From an uncultured Bacteroidota bacterium (GTDB lineage: Bacteria; Bacteroidota; Rhodothermia; Rhodothermales; Salinibacteraceae): 64,000 bases of DNA. Where the stretch lies: assembly GCA_913056185.1 (NCBI GenBank), contig CAJXLV010000002.1:1-64000 (forward strand), written 5' to 3'. The first letter of the stretch is position 1. Every line of letters begins with the position of its first letter. The notes beneath the pieces are model-generated. The model had not been told where the DNA came from. It made no database searches and saw only the letters and a program-made list of their open reading frames with translations. Positions 27,599-35,543 of the stretch are shown piece after piece. A program made the translations under genes and the position numbers.

Positions 27599-27710
27599 TG
27601 ATGCGTGATACGTGATGCGTGGTACGTGATGCGTGAAGCGTGATGCGTGGTACGTGATGCGTGAGGCGTGAGGCTGCCCTCCTCTCACGTGTCACGTTTT
27701 CACGTGTCAC
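27599..27710 (-). repeat. GTGATGCGTGA-family repeat, both arms (leuD-ilvD spacer)
   Basis: About seven 10-11-bp units of the GTGATGCGTG type (with variants such as GTGGTACGTG) run from 27599 to 27673. A linker CTGCCCTCCTC follows, then three opposed units of the TCACGTGTCACG type run up to the leuD stop. The array fills the spacer almost completely. Confidence 0.85.
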
Positions 27711-28328
27711 TTAACAGTCAGCAAAGTCGTTCAGATACGGCACCTCATTCGCGGTTTGCCGCACCTCATCCATGTAGCTCTTCATCAGAGCCGTCGTGTC
27801 CCAGATGCCCTGCAGGAGCGCCTCGCGCTGCGAGTCGTTGATGGTGACGCCGATCGTCTCGTCACCGACGGTGGCCGTCTCGGCTTCGACGTCGATTGTC
27901 AGTTCGATGGTCGGATCGGCTTCCACCTGTCCCATGATCCACTCGACGGTTTCGGGGGCGGCGGTGACGGTGGGGAGGCCGAGGGCCTGGCAGTTGCCGG
28001 CGAAGATCTCAGCGAAGGACTCGCCGATGAGGCCGTCGATGCCCCAGCGCATGAGCGCCTGCGGGGCGTGCTCGCGCGAGGAGCCGCAGCCGAAGTTCTG
28101 GTTCACGACCAGGATGGACGCGTTCGGGTAGCGGTTGAACGGGTGGTCGTTCAAGGTGCCGTCGTCGTCCCGCCGCACGTCGTAGAAGGCGTACTCGCCC
28201 ATGTTGTCGAACGTCACCTCCTTGAGGAAGCGGGCGGGGACGATCTGGTCGGTGTCGATGTCGTTGCCGCGCACGGGGACAGCGGGGCCGGTGACGGTGG
28301 TTACGGTTTTGTCCGTTGCGGTGGGCAT
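27711..28328 (-). CDS. leuD: 3-isopropylmalate dehydratase small subunit
   Basis: Small swivel subunit that, with LeuC, isomerises 2- to 3-isopropylmalate (and citramalate to methylmalate). The 205-residue product has the conserved NDIDTDQIVPARFLK start, NQNFGCGSSREHAPQAL near 75-91 and a C-terminal domain of usual length. It is separated from leuC by a four-helix-bundle gene on the other strand, which is unusual because leuC and leuD normally adjoin or overlap. Its TAA stop is followed directly by repeat sequence. Confidence 0.95.
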   Translation of the reverse strand: MPTATDKTVTTVTGPAVPVRGNDIDTDQIVPARFLKEVTFDNMGEYAFYDVRRDDDGTLNDHPFNRYPNASILVVNQNFGCGSSREHAPQALMRWGIDGLIGESFAEIFAGNCQALGLPTVTAAPETVEWIMGQVEADPTIELTIDVEAETATVGDETIGVTINDSQREALLQGIWDTTALMKSYMDEVRQTANEVPYLNDFADC

Positions 28329-28333
28329 ATTGA

Positions 28334-28380
28334 GGGGCGTGATGCGTGAGGCGTGATTCGTGAGGCGTGATTCGTGAGGC
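28334..28380. repeat. Left inverted arm of the four-helix-bundle cassette
   Basis: Tandem GTGATGCGTGA/GTGATTCGTGA units between the leuD start and the four-helix-bundle gene. Bases 28351-28370 match the reverse complement of 28880-28899 at 19 of 20 positions. The arm is followed by GGCTGCTTTGG, which resembles the linker GGCTGCCCTCC seen in the leuD-ilvD array. Confidence 0.85.
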
Positions 28381-28396
28381 TGCTTTGGTCTGACCG

Positions 28397-28879
28397 ATGA
28401 ATTTCTCCGACTGGCAGGATCAGGTTCCGGCGTCGATTCGAGAGGATACGTTGTGGGACATTGAGGCGTATCGGCTGAGCCTGTTTGCGTCCGACGTGTG
28501 CTGGCAGGACATCCGGAAGATCCACGAGGAGTCGAATGCCTACTCGCTCGCGGATCAGCTGTATCGGGCCGTCGGGTCGATCAGTTCAAACATTGCGGAA
28601 GGCTACTCGCGGGGCACGGGGAAGGACCGCGCCCGGTTTTACGAGTACGCTCTCGGTTCTGCCCGGGAGAGCCGAGACTGGTACTACAAAAGTCGATTCA
28701 TCCTCGGGGACAACGTTGTGGATCATCGTCTCGATTTCATGACACAGATCATCCGGCTTTTGCTCGTGATGGTGCCCGATCAGCGCGGAGGTGAGATCCG
28801 TGACCCGGATTCGCAGTATCGTGCTTCTGAGTACAGTGAGACAGAGCGTCTCGAAGAAATTCCTTTCGCTTCGGAATAG
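28397..28879 (+). CDS. Four-helix-bundle protein (S23 / 23S rRNA intervening-sequence family)
   Basis: A 160-residue protein of the TIGR02436 four-helix-bundle family. The signature region is LADQLYRAVGSISSNIAEGY (about 55-74), followed by SRGTGKDRARFYEYALGSAR with the conserved Arg and Glu. Relatives are encoded inside 23S rRNA intervening sequences and elsewhere, and are related in fold to Avd of diversity-generating retroelements. A nucleic-acid-binding role is suspected but unproven. The gene lies antisense in the leuC-leuD spacer, between opposed repeat arms, with no obvious promoter of its own. The extra tail after about residue 130 is acidic. Confidence 0.88.
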   Translation: MNFSDWQDQVPASIREDTLWDIEAYRLSLFASDVCWQDIRKIHEESNAYSLADQLYRAVGSISSNIAEGYSRGTGKDRARFYEYALGSARESRDWYYKSRFILGDNVVDHRLDFMTQIIRLLLVMVPDQRGGEIRDPDSQYRASEYSETERLEEIPFASE

Positions 28880-28975
28880 TCACGCCTCACGATTCACGCA
28901 ACACGTCTCACGCAACACGTCTCACGCAACACGTCTCACGCATCACGTTTCACGCATCACGTTTCACGCATCAAT
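28880..28975. repeat. Right inverted arm of the four-helix-bundle cassette
   Basis: Nine or so units (TCACGCCTCACGATTCACGC, then TCACGCAACACG-type three times, then TCACGCATCACGTT-type) start directly after the TAG of the four-helix-bundle gene. They run into the 3' end of leuC on the other strand, where they encode its last residues. Confidence 0.85.
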
Positions 28976-30375
28976 CGCCGTACGTCGGTGACTGCCCCTT
29001 CTATTGCCGCCGCCACCACCATCGCCGGGCTCATCAGCACCGTGCGCCCGTCCTTGCTGCCCTGGCGGCCGATGAAGTTGCGGTTGGAGGAGGAGGCGCA
29101 GAGCTCGCGGCCCTGCAGTTGGTCCTCGTTCATGCCCAGGCACATGGAGCAGCCGGCGCCGCGCCAGTCGAAGCCCGCCGCGCGGAACGTATCGGCGAGG
29201 CCTTCGTCCTCGGCCTGCTGCTTCACGCCCTGCGAGCCGGGGACGACCATCGCCCGCACGTCGTCGGCCACTGGGCGATCCAGCCGCTCCAGGAGCGACG
29301 CCGCCTCGCGGAGGTCGGTGATGCGCGCGTTGGTGCAGGAGCCGAGGAACGCCACGTCTACGTTGACGCCCTCCATCGTGCGGCCGGGCCGCAGGTTCAT
29401 GTGATCGAGCGCCTTCTCGGCCGTCGCCCGGTCGCCGGAGTCCATGGTGGCCGGATCGGGGATCGGCTCCGAGATGCCGATCGCCTGCCCCGGCGTGATG
29501 CCCCACGTCACCATCGGCTCGATGGCCGAGCCGTCGAACGTCACGGTGTCGTCGTATGTCGCATCCGGGGCGGACTGAATGTTCTGCCAGCAGTCGATGG
29601 CCCGCTCCCAGGCCTTGCCGCTCGGGGCGTGGGGGCGGCCCTTCACGTACTCGAACGTGGTGAGGTCGGGATTCACGTAGCCGGCGCGGGCCCCGCCCTC
29701 GATGCTCATGTTGCAGATCGACATCCGGCCCTCCATGCTGAGCCCCTCGATGGCCGGGCCGCCGTACTCGTAGACGTACCCGATGCCGCCCTCCACGCCC
29801 AGCTCGCCGATGATCTTGAGGATGATGTCCTTGGCGTACACGCCCTCCCCGAGCGAGCCGGTCACCTCGATGCGGCGCACGTCCTGCTTCTCCATCGCGA
29901 TGCACTGGGTCGCCAGCACGTCGCGGATCTGGCTCGTGCCGATGCCGAAGCCGAGGGTGCCGAAGGCCCCGTGCGTGCTCGTGTGCGAGTCGCCGCAGAC
30001 GATGGTCATGCCGGGCTGCGTGAGGCCCTGCTCCGGCCCCACCACGTGCACGATCCCTTGCGCGCCCGACGTGGGGTCGAAGAAGGTGATGTCGTATTCT
30101 TCGGTGTTTTGCTCCAACTCCTGGAGCATCGTTTCGGCCTGGTCGTCGCCGAAGGGGCGGGAGAGATCCGCCGTGGGGACGATGTGGTCGGTGGTGGCGT
30201 AGGTGCGATCCGGAAATGCCACCGACAGGTCGCGCTCCTCGAGCATGCCGAACGCTTGCGGGCTCGTGACCTCATGAATGAGGTGCAGGCCCACGAACAG
30301 CTGCGTTTCGCCGGTGGGCAGCTCCCGGACGGTGTGCTGGTTCCAGACGTTGTCGTAGAGGGTGCCGGTGGACAT
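28957..30375 (-). CDS. leuC: 3-isopropylmalate dehydratase large subunit
   Basis: Aconitase-family Fe-S subunit that partners LeuD. The 472-residue product has the cluster ligands in GSCTN near 350 and CSMCLGMN near 410, and the [20 protein letters not shown] substrate region near 135-155. Its start faces the leuA-leuC repeat array. The final residues LMRET and the TGA stop are encoded by a GTGATGCGTGAAACGTGA-type repeat, suggesting that repeat sequence has replaced or extended the original C terminus. Confidence 0.96.
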   Translation of the reverse strand: MSTGTLYDNVWNQHTVRELPTGETQLFVGLHLIHEVTSPQAFGMLEERDLSVAFPDRTYATTDHIVPTADLSRPFGDDQAETMLQELEQNTEEYDITFFDPTSGAQGIVHVVGPEQGLTQPGMTIVCGDSHTSTHGAFGTLGFGIGTSQIRDVLATQCIAMEKQDVRRIEVTGSLGEGVYAKDIILKIIGELGVEGGIGYVYEYGGPAIEGLSMEGRMSICNMSIEGGARAGYVNPDLTTFEYVKGRPHAPSGKAWERAIDCWQNIQSAPDATYDDTVTFDGSAIEPMVTWGITPGQAIGISEPIPDPATMDSGDRATAEKALDHMNLRPGRTMEGVNVDVAFLGSCTNARITDLREAASLLERLDRPVADDVRAMVVPGSQGVKQQAEDEGLADTFRAAGFDWRGAGCSMCLGMNEDQLQGRELCASSSNRNFIGRQGSKDGRTVLMSPAMVVAAAIEGAVTDVRRLMRET

Positions 30376-30421
30376 CAGTGAGGTGGGCGGATCCGAAAGG
30401 GTACGCTAGTATTCAGAAAGG

Positions 30422-30486
30422 GCGTGATGCGTGAGGAGTGATACGTAAGGATGCCCTTCCCTCACGCATCACGTTTCACGTATCAT
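30422..30486 (-). repeat. GTGATGCGTGA-family repeat with 14-bp stem (leuA-leuC spacer)
   Basis: CGTGATGCGTGAGG (30423-30436) is the exact reverse complement of CCTCACGCATCACG (30460-30473). The loop is 23 nt and contains GGATGCCCTTC. Further units extend to the leuA stop, whose TGA is part of the array. The transcript would form a long hairpin directly after leuA. Confidence 0.9.
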
Positions 30487-32123
30487 TCCCCGTACGCGTG
30501 CATAATGCCGTTCTGGACGAACTCGACGGACTCAGCGTTCGCACGAGCGGCGGCGAGGCGGTTTAGGGCGTCGACGTAGGCGTCGGCCGAGGCGCGGACG
30601 ACATCGGTGTCGCGGGCGTGGCCCACAAACTCGTTTTCGCCGTACCGCACGTGGACCTCGACCTCGCCCTGTGCATCGGCGCCTTCGCTAATGGCCTGGA
30701 GGGCGAAGTCGACCAGGGTGTGGGGCTGGTCCACCGCATGATCGATCGCCCGGTAGACCGCCTCCACCGGCCCCTCGCCCGTGGCGTTCTCCTCGCGCAC
30801 GGAGCCATCGTCGCGCTGGATGCGCACCGAAACCTGCGGGTCCTCGTCCGTGGTGATCTGCACGGACAGATGATCGAGACGGTAGGCGGGCGCGTCGCCA
30901 TTGGGGCCGGCGCCGTCGTCGGGCAGGCCCGTCGATGCTTTGACGGCTTCTGCGCCGAAGTCCTCCATCATCTGCTCGAGGTCCTCTTCAAAGACCTCCT
31001 TCTTGCGGTCGGCGAGATCCAGGAAGCGCTGGTAGATCTCGCCGTGATGGGAGGCGGGCACCTCGTAGCCCAGTGCCTCCAGGCGGTTGAAAAGGCCGTG
31101 GCGACCCGAGTGGCGGCCCAGCCGAATCTGCTCGGCCTCCTGCCCCACGTCCTCGGCGGACATGATCTCGTAGGTGGTTCGCTCCTTGAGGACGCCGTGC
31201 TGGTGGATGCCGGCTTCGTGGCTGAAGGCATTGTCGCCGACGATGGCCTTGTTCGGCTGCACCGGGAAGCCGGTCGCGGCCGAGACCAGCTGGCTCGTGG
31301 GCGTTAGGTACTCAGTGTGGATCGCCGGCTTTACGTCGAACTGATCCGCGCGGACCGTCAGGGCCATCACGATTTCCTCCAGGGCGGCATTGCCGGCTCG
31401 TTCCCCGATGCCGTTGATCGTGCACTCCACCTGCCGGGCACCGGCTCGCACGCCCGCGAGGGTGTTTGCCGTGGCGAGGCCGAGGTCGTCGTGGCAATGG
31501 GTGGAGAGGGTGACCGCGTCCGGGGCGGGCAAGCCGTCGATCACCGACGCCAACAGATCAGCGTATCCGGACGGGGCGCAGTAGCCGGTCGTGTCGGGGA
31601 TGTTGATCGTCGTCGCCCCGGCCTCGGCCGCCGCCTGCACGATCTCGCGGAGAAAGCCGCGGTCGGTGCGCCCCGCATCTTCGGCGCTGAACTCAACATC
31701 ATTGGTGTAGGTGAGGGCCTGCTCGATGGCGCGGACGGCACGCTCGATGATGGCCTGTCGCTTCTCGGCCATCGTGTCCCCGAGGGTGTCAAATTTTGCC
31801 TCGATGTGGATGTCGCTCGTGGCGATGAAGGTGTGCAGGCGCGTATCGGTCCCGCCTTCGAGGGCCTCGCCGGCGGCGTCGATGTCGTCCTCCTTGGTGC
31901 GGGCGAGGGCACAGGTGACGGGGCCGTCGACCTCGCTTGCGATGCGGGCTACGGCCGCAGTCTGCGTGGGCGACGAGATGGGGAATCCGGCCTCGATCAC
32001 GTCTACGTTCAGGTCCGCCAGCTTCTTTGCGATGCGGACCTTCTCGGGAACGGTCATGGAGGCGCCCGGCGCCTGTTCGCCGTCGCGAAGGGTGGTGTCG
32101 AAAATCGTAATGGAATTGCTCAT
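30483..32123 (-). CDS. leuA: 2-isopropylmalate synthase
   Basis: First committed leucine enzyme, condensing acetyl-CoA with 2-oxoisovalerate. The 546-residue product has [16 protein letters not shown] at the N terminus, the [14 protein letters not shown] metal site near 200, [12 protein letters not shown], and a C-terminal allosteric domain (about 400-546). The acidic linker near 395-420 fits a halophile. It is 107 bp upstream of leuC and 330 bp downstream of leuB. CimA, its closest relative in the window, shares the fold but has the HVTLS rather than GASM continuation. Confidence 0.95.
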   Translation of the reverse strand: MSNSITIFDTTLRDGEQAPGASMTVPEKVRIAKKLADLNVDVIEAGFPISSPTQTAAVARIASEVDGPVTCALARTKEDDIDAAGEALEGGTDTRLHTFIATSDIHIEAKFDTLGDTMAEKRQAIIERAVRAIEQALTYTNDVEFSAEDAGRTDRGFLREIVQAAAEAGATTINIPDTTGYCAPSGYADLLASVIDGLPAPDAVTLSTHCHDDLGLATANTLAGVRAGARQVECTINGIGERAGNAALEEIVMALTVRADQFDVKPAIHTEYLTPTSQLVSAATGFPVQPNKAIVGDNAFSHEAGIHQHGVLKERTTYEIMSAEDVGQEAEQIRLGRHSGRHGLFNRLEALGYEVPASHHGEIYQRFLDLADRKKEVFEEDLEQMMEDFGAEAVKASTGLPDDGAGPNGDAPAYRLDHLSVQITTDEDPQVSVRIQRDDGSVREENATGEGPVEAVYRAIDHAVDQPHTLVDFALQAISEGADAQGEVEVHVRYGENEFVGHARDTDVVRASADAYVDALNRLAAARANAESVEFVQNGIMHAYGE

Positions 32124-32453
32124 CGGTTGGGGCGTACGCTGAATTCAGGTCGTCGGGGAGCAAGGTGGGGGGCAGAGAAGCGCCCGGACGCCGCGCTGGT
32201 CGTCGCGTCCGGACGCTCGATAAGGCGCAGGCCCCTTCGACCGCGCGCCCCGAGGTCCTTCGGAGCGAGGGGCGGTTCGTCAGGTGGAGGACGGTACCTC
32301 ATGGCGCAGAGGCTTAGTCTGGTGTTCGGAACTGGAGCCGAATTTCTGTTCTTCTGCTCTGGGGCAGGTTCGAAGGTCTTGTTCTCCTGAGTGTCATGTC
32401 CATTTTGGATCTGATTCAGAAGAGGGAGGTCGTTTTGAGCCTTCGAGCACCTG
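32124..32453 (-). other. leuB-leuA spacer, no gene seen
   Basis: A 330-bp gap in an otherwise tight cluster. It holds an 8-bp perfect stem (CCGGACGC at 32184-32191 and GCGTCCGG at 32205-32212, 13-nt loop) about 60 nt before leuA and no member of either repeat family. Frames crossing it have no family resemblance. An internal leuA promoter or attenuator could sit here, but no good -35/-10 pair was found. Confidence 0.4.
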
Positions 32454-33587
32454 TCATGAGAGGGAAGGCGAAGCATTCTGGGGGGAGTGATCGGCGGCGC
32501 GGGTGGCAACTTCACGGCCAAAGGTAGAGGTGGATACAGCCTCCTCGTCATTCGCTGCGAGGTCCCGCGTCCGGAAGCCGGCATCCAGGGTTGCGTCGAC
32601 GCCGTGCCGGACCGCCTCCGCGGCCTCGTGCTCGCCGAGTTCGTCGAGCAGGAGGGCGGCGCTGAGGATCGTGCCGATCGGATTGGCCGCGTCCTCCCCG
32701 GCGAGATCCGGGGCGCTGCCGTGAACCGGCTCGAAGACCCCCACTGCGCCCCCAATGCTGGCGGAGGGAAGAAGGCCGAGCGAGCCCGGCAGGGCTGCCG
32801 CAAGGTCGGAGAGGATGTCGCCGAACAGGTTGCCCGTGAGCACCACGTCGAACTGCTGCGGATCGCGAACGACCTGCATCGCAGCGTTGTCGACGTACAG
32901 GGAACGGAGCGCCACGTCAGGATAGTGCTCCTCGCGGAGTCGGGTCACGACCTCCCGCCACAGCCCCGACACCTCCAGCACGTTCGCCTTGTCGACGGAG
33001 GTCACGTGCCCGTTGCGCCGCTGCGCCCGCTGGAAGGCGATGTGGGCGATGCGTTCGACTTCTGCCTCCGAGTACACCATCGTGCTGCGGGCCCCGTCGT
33101 CGGTGCGCCCCTCCGGCGTGCCGAAGTAGATGCCGCCGGTCAGCTCGCGGACGAACAAGAGGTCGGCGCCGCTTACGCGGTCGGGGCGGAGGGGAGAGGC
33201 CGACGCCAGCGCGTTGGAAACGCGGACGGGGCGCAGGTTGGCGTAGACGCCGAGGGCCTTGCGGAGGGCGAGGAGTCCGCTTTCCGGCCGCTGGTCACCT
33301 GTGTTGTCGTTCCATTTCGGCCCACCGACCGCGCCGAGCAGGACCGCGTCGCTCTCCTGGCACGCCGTGCGGGTGTCGTCGGGAAACGGAACGCCGGCCT
33401 CATCGAGCGCCGCGCCGCCCATGAGGTGCTCCTCGGCGGTGAAGGCGAATCCATGGGCCGAAGCCACTGCGTCCAGCGCGCGGAGTGCCTCCCGCGTCAC
33501 TTCGGGGCCGATGCCGTCCCCGGGGAGCCAGGCGATTTCGTACGTTGAGGCGTCTCGGCGAGACGGCTTTACGGCTTCGTTGGGCAT
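32454..33587 (-). CDS. leuB: 3-isopropylmalate dehydrogenase
   Basis: NAD-dependent oxidative decarboxylase of leucine synthesis, 377 residues. It opens with YEIAWLPGDGIGPEV. The catalytic YSEAEVERIAHIAF and DKANVLEVSGLWREVV motifs are mid-protein. The NAD-binding run GGAVGVFEPVHGSAPDLAG near 285-303 is present. In this pathway it probably also oxidises the citramalate-derived methylmalate. The C-terminal 20 residues, after ATRA, are a variable Ser/Pro tail. It lies between ilvC and leuA in the cluster. Confidence 0.95.
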   Translation of the reverse strand: MPNEAVKPSRRDASTYEIAWLPGDGIGPEVTREALRALDAVASAHGFAFTAEEHLMGGAALDEAGVPFPDDTRTACQESDAVLLGAVGGPKWNDNTGDQRPESGLLALRKALGVYANLRPVRVSNALASASPLRPDRVSGADLLFVRELTGGIYFGTPEGRTDDGARSTMVYSEAEVERIAHIAFQRAQRRNGHVTSVDKANVLEVSGLWREVVTRLREEHYPDVALRSLYVDNAAMQVVRDPQQFDVVLTGNLFGDILSDLAAALPGSLGLLPSASIGGAVGVFEPVHGSAPDLAGEDAANPIGTILSAALLLDELGEHEAAEAVRHGVDATLDAGFRTRDLAANDEEAVSTSTFGREVATRAADHSPQNASPSLS

Positions 33588-33665
33588 AAGGGACGTCGTG
33601 GATCGAGGGGATTGAGGCGTCCCAGGGCCGAAAGGCAGGCCGTGGGGGCCGGAGGGGCGACGTGG

Positions 33666-34712
33666 CTATGCGGACTCCGTCGCGGCGGCCGCGTCTGGGT
33701 CCGAGGCTTCGCCATTCTCCGGGGCCTCGTCGTCCTCCAGCCAGGGCATCATGCCGCGTAGTTTTTTGCCGACCTGCTCGATCGGGTGGTCCTTCAGGGC
33801 CTCGCGTTCCTTCTGGAGGCGGCTGGCGCCCTGCTCGTACTCCTCAATCCACTCGTCGGCAAACTCGCCGGACTGGATCTCATCGAGGATGTCCTTCATT
33901 TCGTCGCGCACATCGTCATTGATCACGCGCGGCCCACGGGTGTGATTGCCATACTCGGCCGTGTCGCTCACCGAGTAGTTCATGTACTCGAGTCCGCCCT
34001 CGTAGTAGAGGTCGACGATCAGCTTCAGCTCGTGGAGGCACTCGAAGTAGGCCAGCTCCTCGGGGTAGCCGGCGTCCACCAGCGTCTCGAAGCCCGCCTG
34101 GATGAGCGCCTGCGAGCCGCCGCAGAGCACGGCCTGCTCCCCGAACAGGTCGGTTTCGGTCTCGTCTTTGAACGTGGTCTCGATCACGCCGGCGTGCGTG
34201 CCGCCGATGGCGTCGGCGTAGCTAATGGCGAGGTTCATCGCGCCGCCGGAGGCATCCTGGGCGACGGCGGCGAGGCACGGCACGCCGCTGCCCTGTGCGT
34301 AGGTGCGGCGGACGAGGTGGCCGGGGGACTTCGGGGCCACCATAAAGACGTCCACGCCTTCGGGCGGCTCGATGCGGCCGTAATGCACATTGAAGCCGTG
34401 CCCAAAGCCGAGCGCTGTGCCGGGCGTCACGTGGGCCTCGATCTTCGCCTCGTAGACGTCCTTCTGGTGCTGGTCGGGAATGAGGAGCATGACTACATCG
34501 CCCCATGCAGCGGCCTCATCGATTGTCATGACGGACAGGCCCTGTTGCTCGGCCTTCGCGCGGGAGGAGGAGCCGGGGCGCAGGCCCACGGCCACGTCCA
34601 CGCCGCTATCGTGCAGGTTGAGCGCGTGGGCGTGGCCCTGGCTGCCGTAGCCAATGACGGCCACCTGCTTGTCACGGATGAGGGAGGGGTCGGCGTCGTA
34701 GTGTACGTCCAT
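33666..34712 (-). CDS. ilvC: Ketol-acid reductoisomerase (class I)
   Basis: NADPH- and Mg-dependent isomeroreductase shared by valine, isoleucine and leucine synthesis. It is 348 residues, a class I length. [15 protein letters not shown] near 19-33 is the cofactor loop, followed by [14 protein letters not shown]. The metal-binding D/E residues lie in [20 protein letters not shown] and [14 protein letters not shown]. The C-terminal 25 residues are an acidic extension ([15 protein letters not shown]), as in many halophile proteins. A GGTTGAG-family arm lies just upstream of its ATG. Confidence 0.96.
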   Translation of the reverse strand: MDVHYDADPSLIRDKQVAVIGYGSQGHAHALNLHDSGVDVAVGLRPGSSSRAKAEQQGLSVMTIDEAAAWGDVVMLLIPDQHQKDVYEAKIEAHVTPGTALGFGHGFNVHYGRIEPPEGVDVFMVAPKSPGHLVRRTYAQGSGVPCLAAVAQDASGGAMNLAISYADAIGGTHAGVIETTFKDETETDLFGEQAVLCGGSQALIQAGFETLVDAGYPEELAYFECLHELKLIVDLYYEGGLEYMNYSVSDTAEYGNHTRGPRVINDDVRDEMKDILDEIQSGEFADEWIEEYEQGASRLQKEREALKDHPIEQVGKKLRGMMPWLEDDEAPENGEASDPDAAAATESA

Positions 34713-34715
34713 TAT

Positions 34716-34750
34716 TGAGTTGAGGGTTGGGAGTTGAGCGTTGGGTGTTC
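34716..34750 (-). repeat. GGTTGAG-family arm upstream of ilvC
   Basis: On the plus strand: GAGTTGAGGGTTGGGAG followed by TTGAGCGTTGGGTG, directly before the ilvC start codon (minus strand). Only one arm is visible. Confidence 0.65.
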
Positions 34751-34771
34751 TGGAAGGCAGGCGGTAAGAGA

Positions 34772-35419
34772 CTACTTGTTGTCCGGGGTCGAGCCGTTTT
34801 CGGGTTGGGCAGCGTCGGTAGAGGCGAGGGGATTGGGGGCCTCGTATTCCAGGTCTCGGTGCATGGCCACTTGCCCGCTGCGCGCCACCTCCTCGATGCC
34901 GTGCGCCTCCATCATGCCGATAAAGGCATTGATCTTCTTGTTCGGGCCGGTCACCTCGAGTACCATCGTTTCGGGCGTCACGTTGACGACGCGTCCGCGG
35001 AAGATGTCTTTAATGTCGAGGATTTCCGGGCGGGTGTCGGATGTGTACCGCACCTTCAAGAGGCACAACTCGCGCTCCACATGCTCCGCGTCGGTCAGGT
35101 CGGTCACTTCGTAGGTATTGACGAGGTTGTCGAGCTGGCGCGTGATCTGGGCCACGATGCGCTCATTGCCTACCGTGACAAGCGTGAGCCGTGCGACGGA
35201 CGGCTCGTCTGTTTCCCCCACGGCCACACTTTCGAGGTTGAAGCCTCGCGCCGAAAATAGATTCGTGACGCGGTTGAGCGCGCCGATCGTGTTTTCGAGC
35301 GTGACGGCGATCATGTGCCGCCGTTCTTGGTCGGTGCCGTTTTCTTCTTCCGGCAAAATCGGCTCGCCAAACTTTCGCTTCCGGCGGATCTGTTGGCGGG
35401 TCAGCGTGTCTTCGGACAT
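34772..35419 (-). CDS. ilvN: Acetolactate synthase small (regulatory) subunit
   Basis: Regulatory subunit that activates IlvB and mediates valine feedback. The 215-residue product starts with a basic/polar N-terminal extension (about 30 residues). It then has the ACT domain beginning [20 protein letters not shown] near 36-55, with [18 protein letters not shown], and the C-terminal ACT-like half. It lies 59 bp before ilvC and 120 bp after ilvB, in the usual B-N-C order. Confidence 0.94.
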   Translation of the reverse strand: MSEDTLTRQQIRRKRKFGEPILPEEENGTDQERRHMIAVTLENTIGALNRVTNLFSARGFNLESVAVGETDEPSVARLTLVTVGNERIVAQITRQLDNLVNTYEVTDLTDAEHVERELCLLKVRYTSDTRPEILDIKDIFRGRVVNVTPETMVLEVTGPNKKINAFIGMMEAHGIEEVARSGQVAMHRDLEYEAPNPLASTDAAQPENGSTPDNK

Positions 35420-35466
35420 GGGAATGTGCTGGTTGATTCAAATCGGGGAGGCTCACGGGAGACGGA

Positions 35467-35543
35467 GTGAAACGTGAAGCGTGAATCGTGATTGTGCTAC
35501 TGCTTCACTTCTCACGCATCACGAATCACTCGTCACCCATCAC
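35467..35543 (-). repeat. GTGATGCGTGA-family repeat, both arms (ilvB-ilvN spacer)
   Basis: GTGAAACGTGAAGCGTGAATC then GTGATT on the plus strand, a short linker (GTGCTACTGC), then TTCACTTCTCACGCATCACG and TCACTCGTCACCCATCAC. The TGA of ilvB is the outermost unit on the right. Confidence 0.8.

Noticed and set aside
27566-27688. N-terminal extension of ilvD with His-Ala-Ser-Arg repeats
   Set aside because: Encoded by the spacer repeat array. The family start fits the internal ATG.
28397-28879. Diversity-generating retroelement (Avd-like protein)
   Set aside because: The four-helix-bundle protein is related in fold to Avd, but no reverse transcriptase or template/variable repeat is nearby.
27599-28975. 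CRISPR-like array
   Set aside because: Units of 10-14 bp repeat without spacers of constant length, and the arms are inverted. No cas genes. Not a CRISPR.
29119-30381. 420-codon plus-strand ORF
   Set aside because: Antisense shadow of leuC, Arg/His/Gly-rich without a fold.
32124-32453. T-box or other known riboswitch upstream of leuA
   Set aside because: No T-box sequence or recognisable riboswitch core was found. Only an 8-bp hairpin is visible.
32120-32803. 227-codon minus-strand ORF across the leuB-leuA spacer
   Set aside because: Overlaps the end of leuB in another frame, with Pro/Arg/Ser-rich composition. Not supported as a gene.
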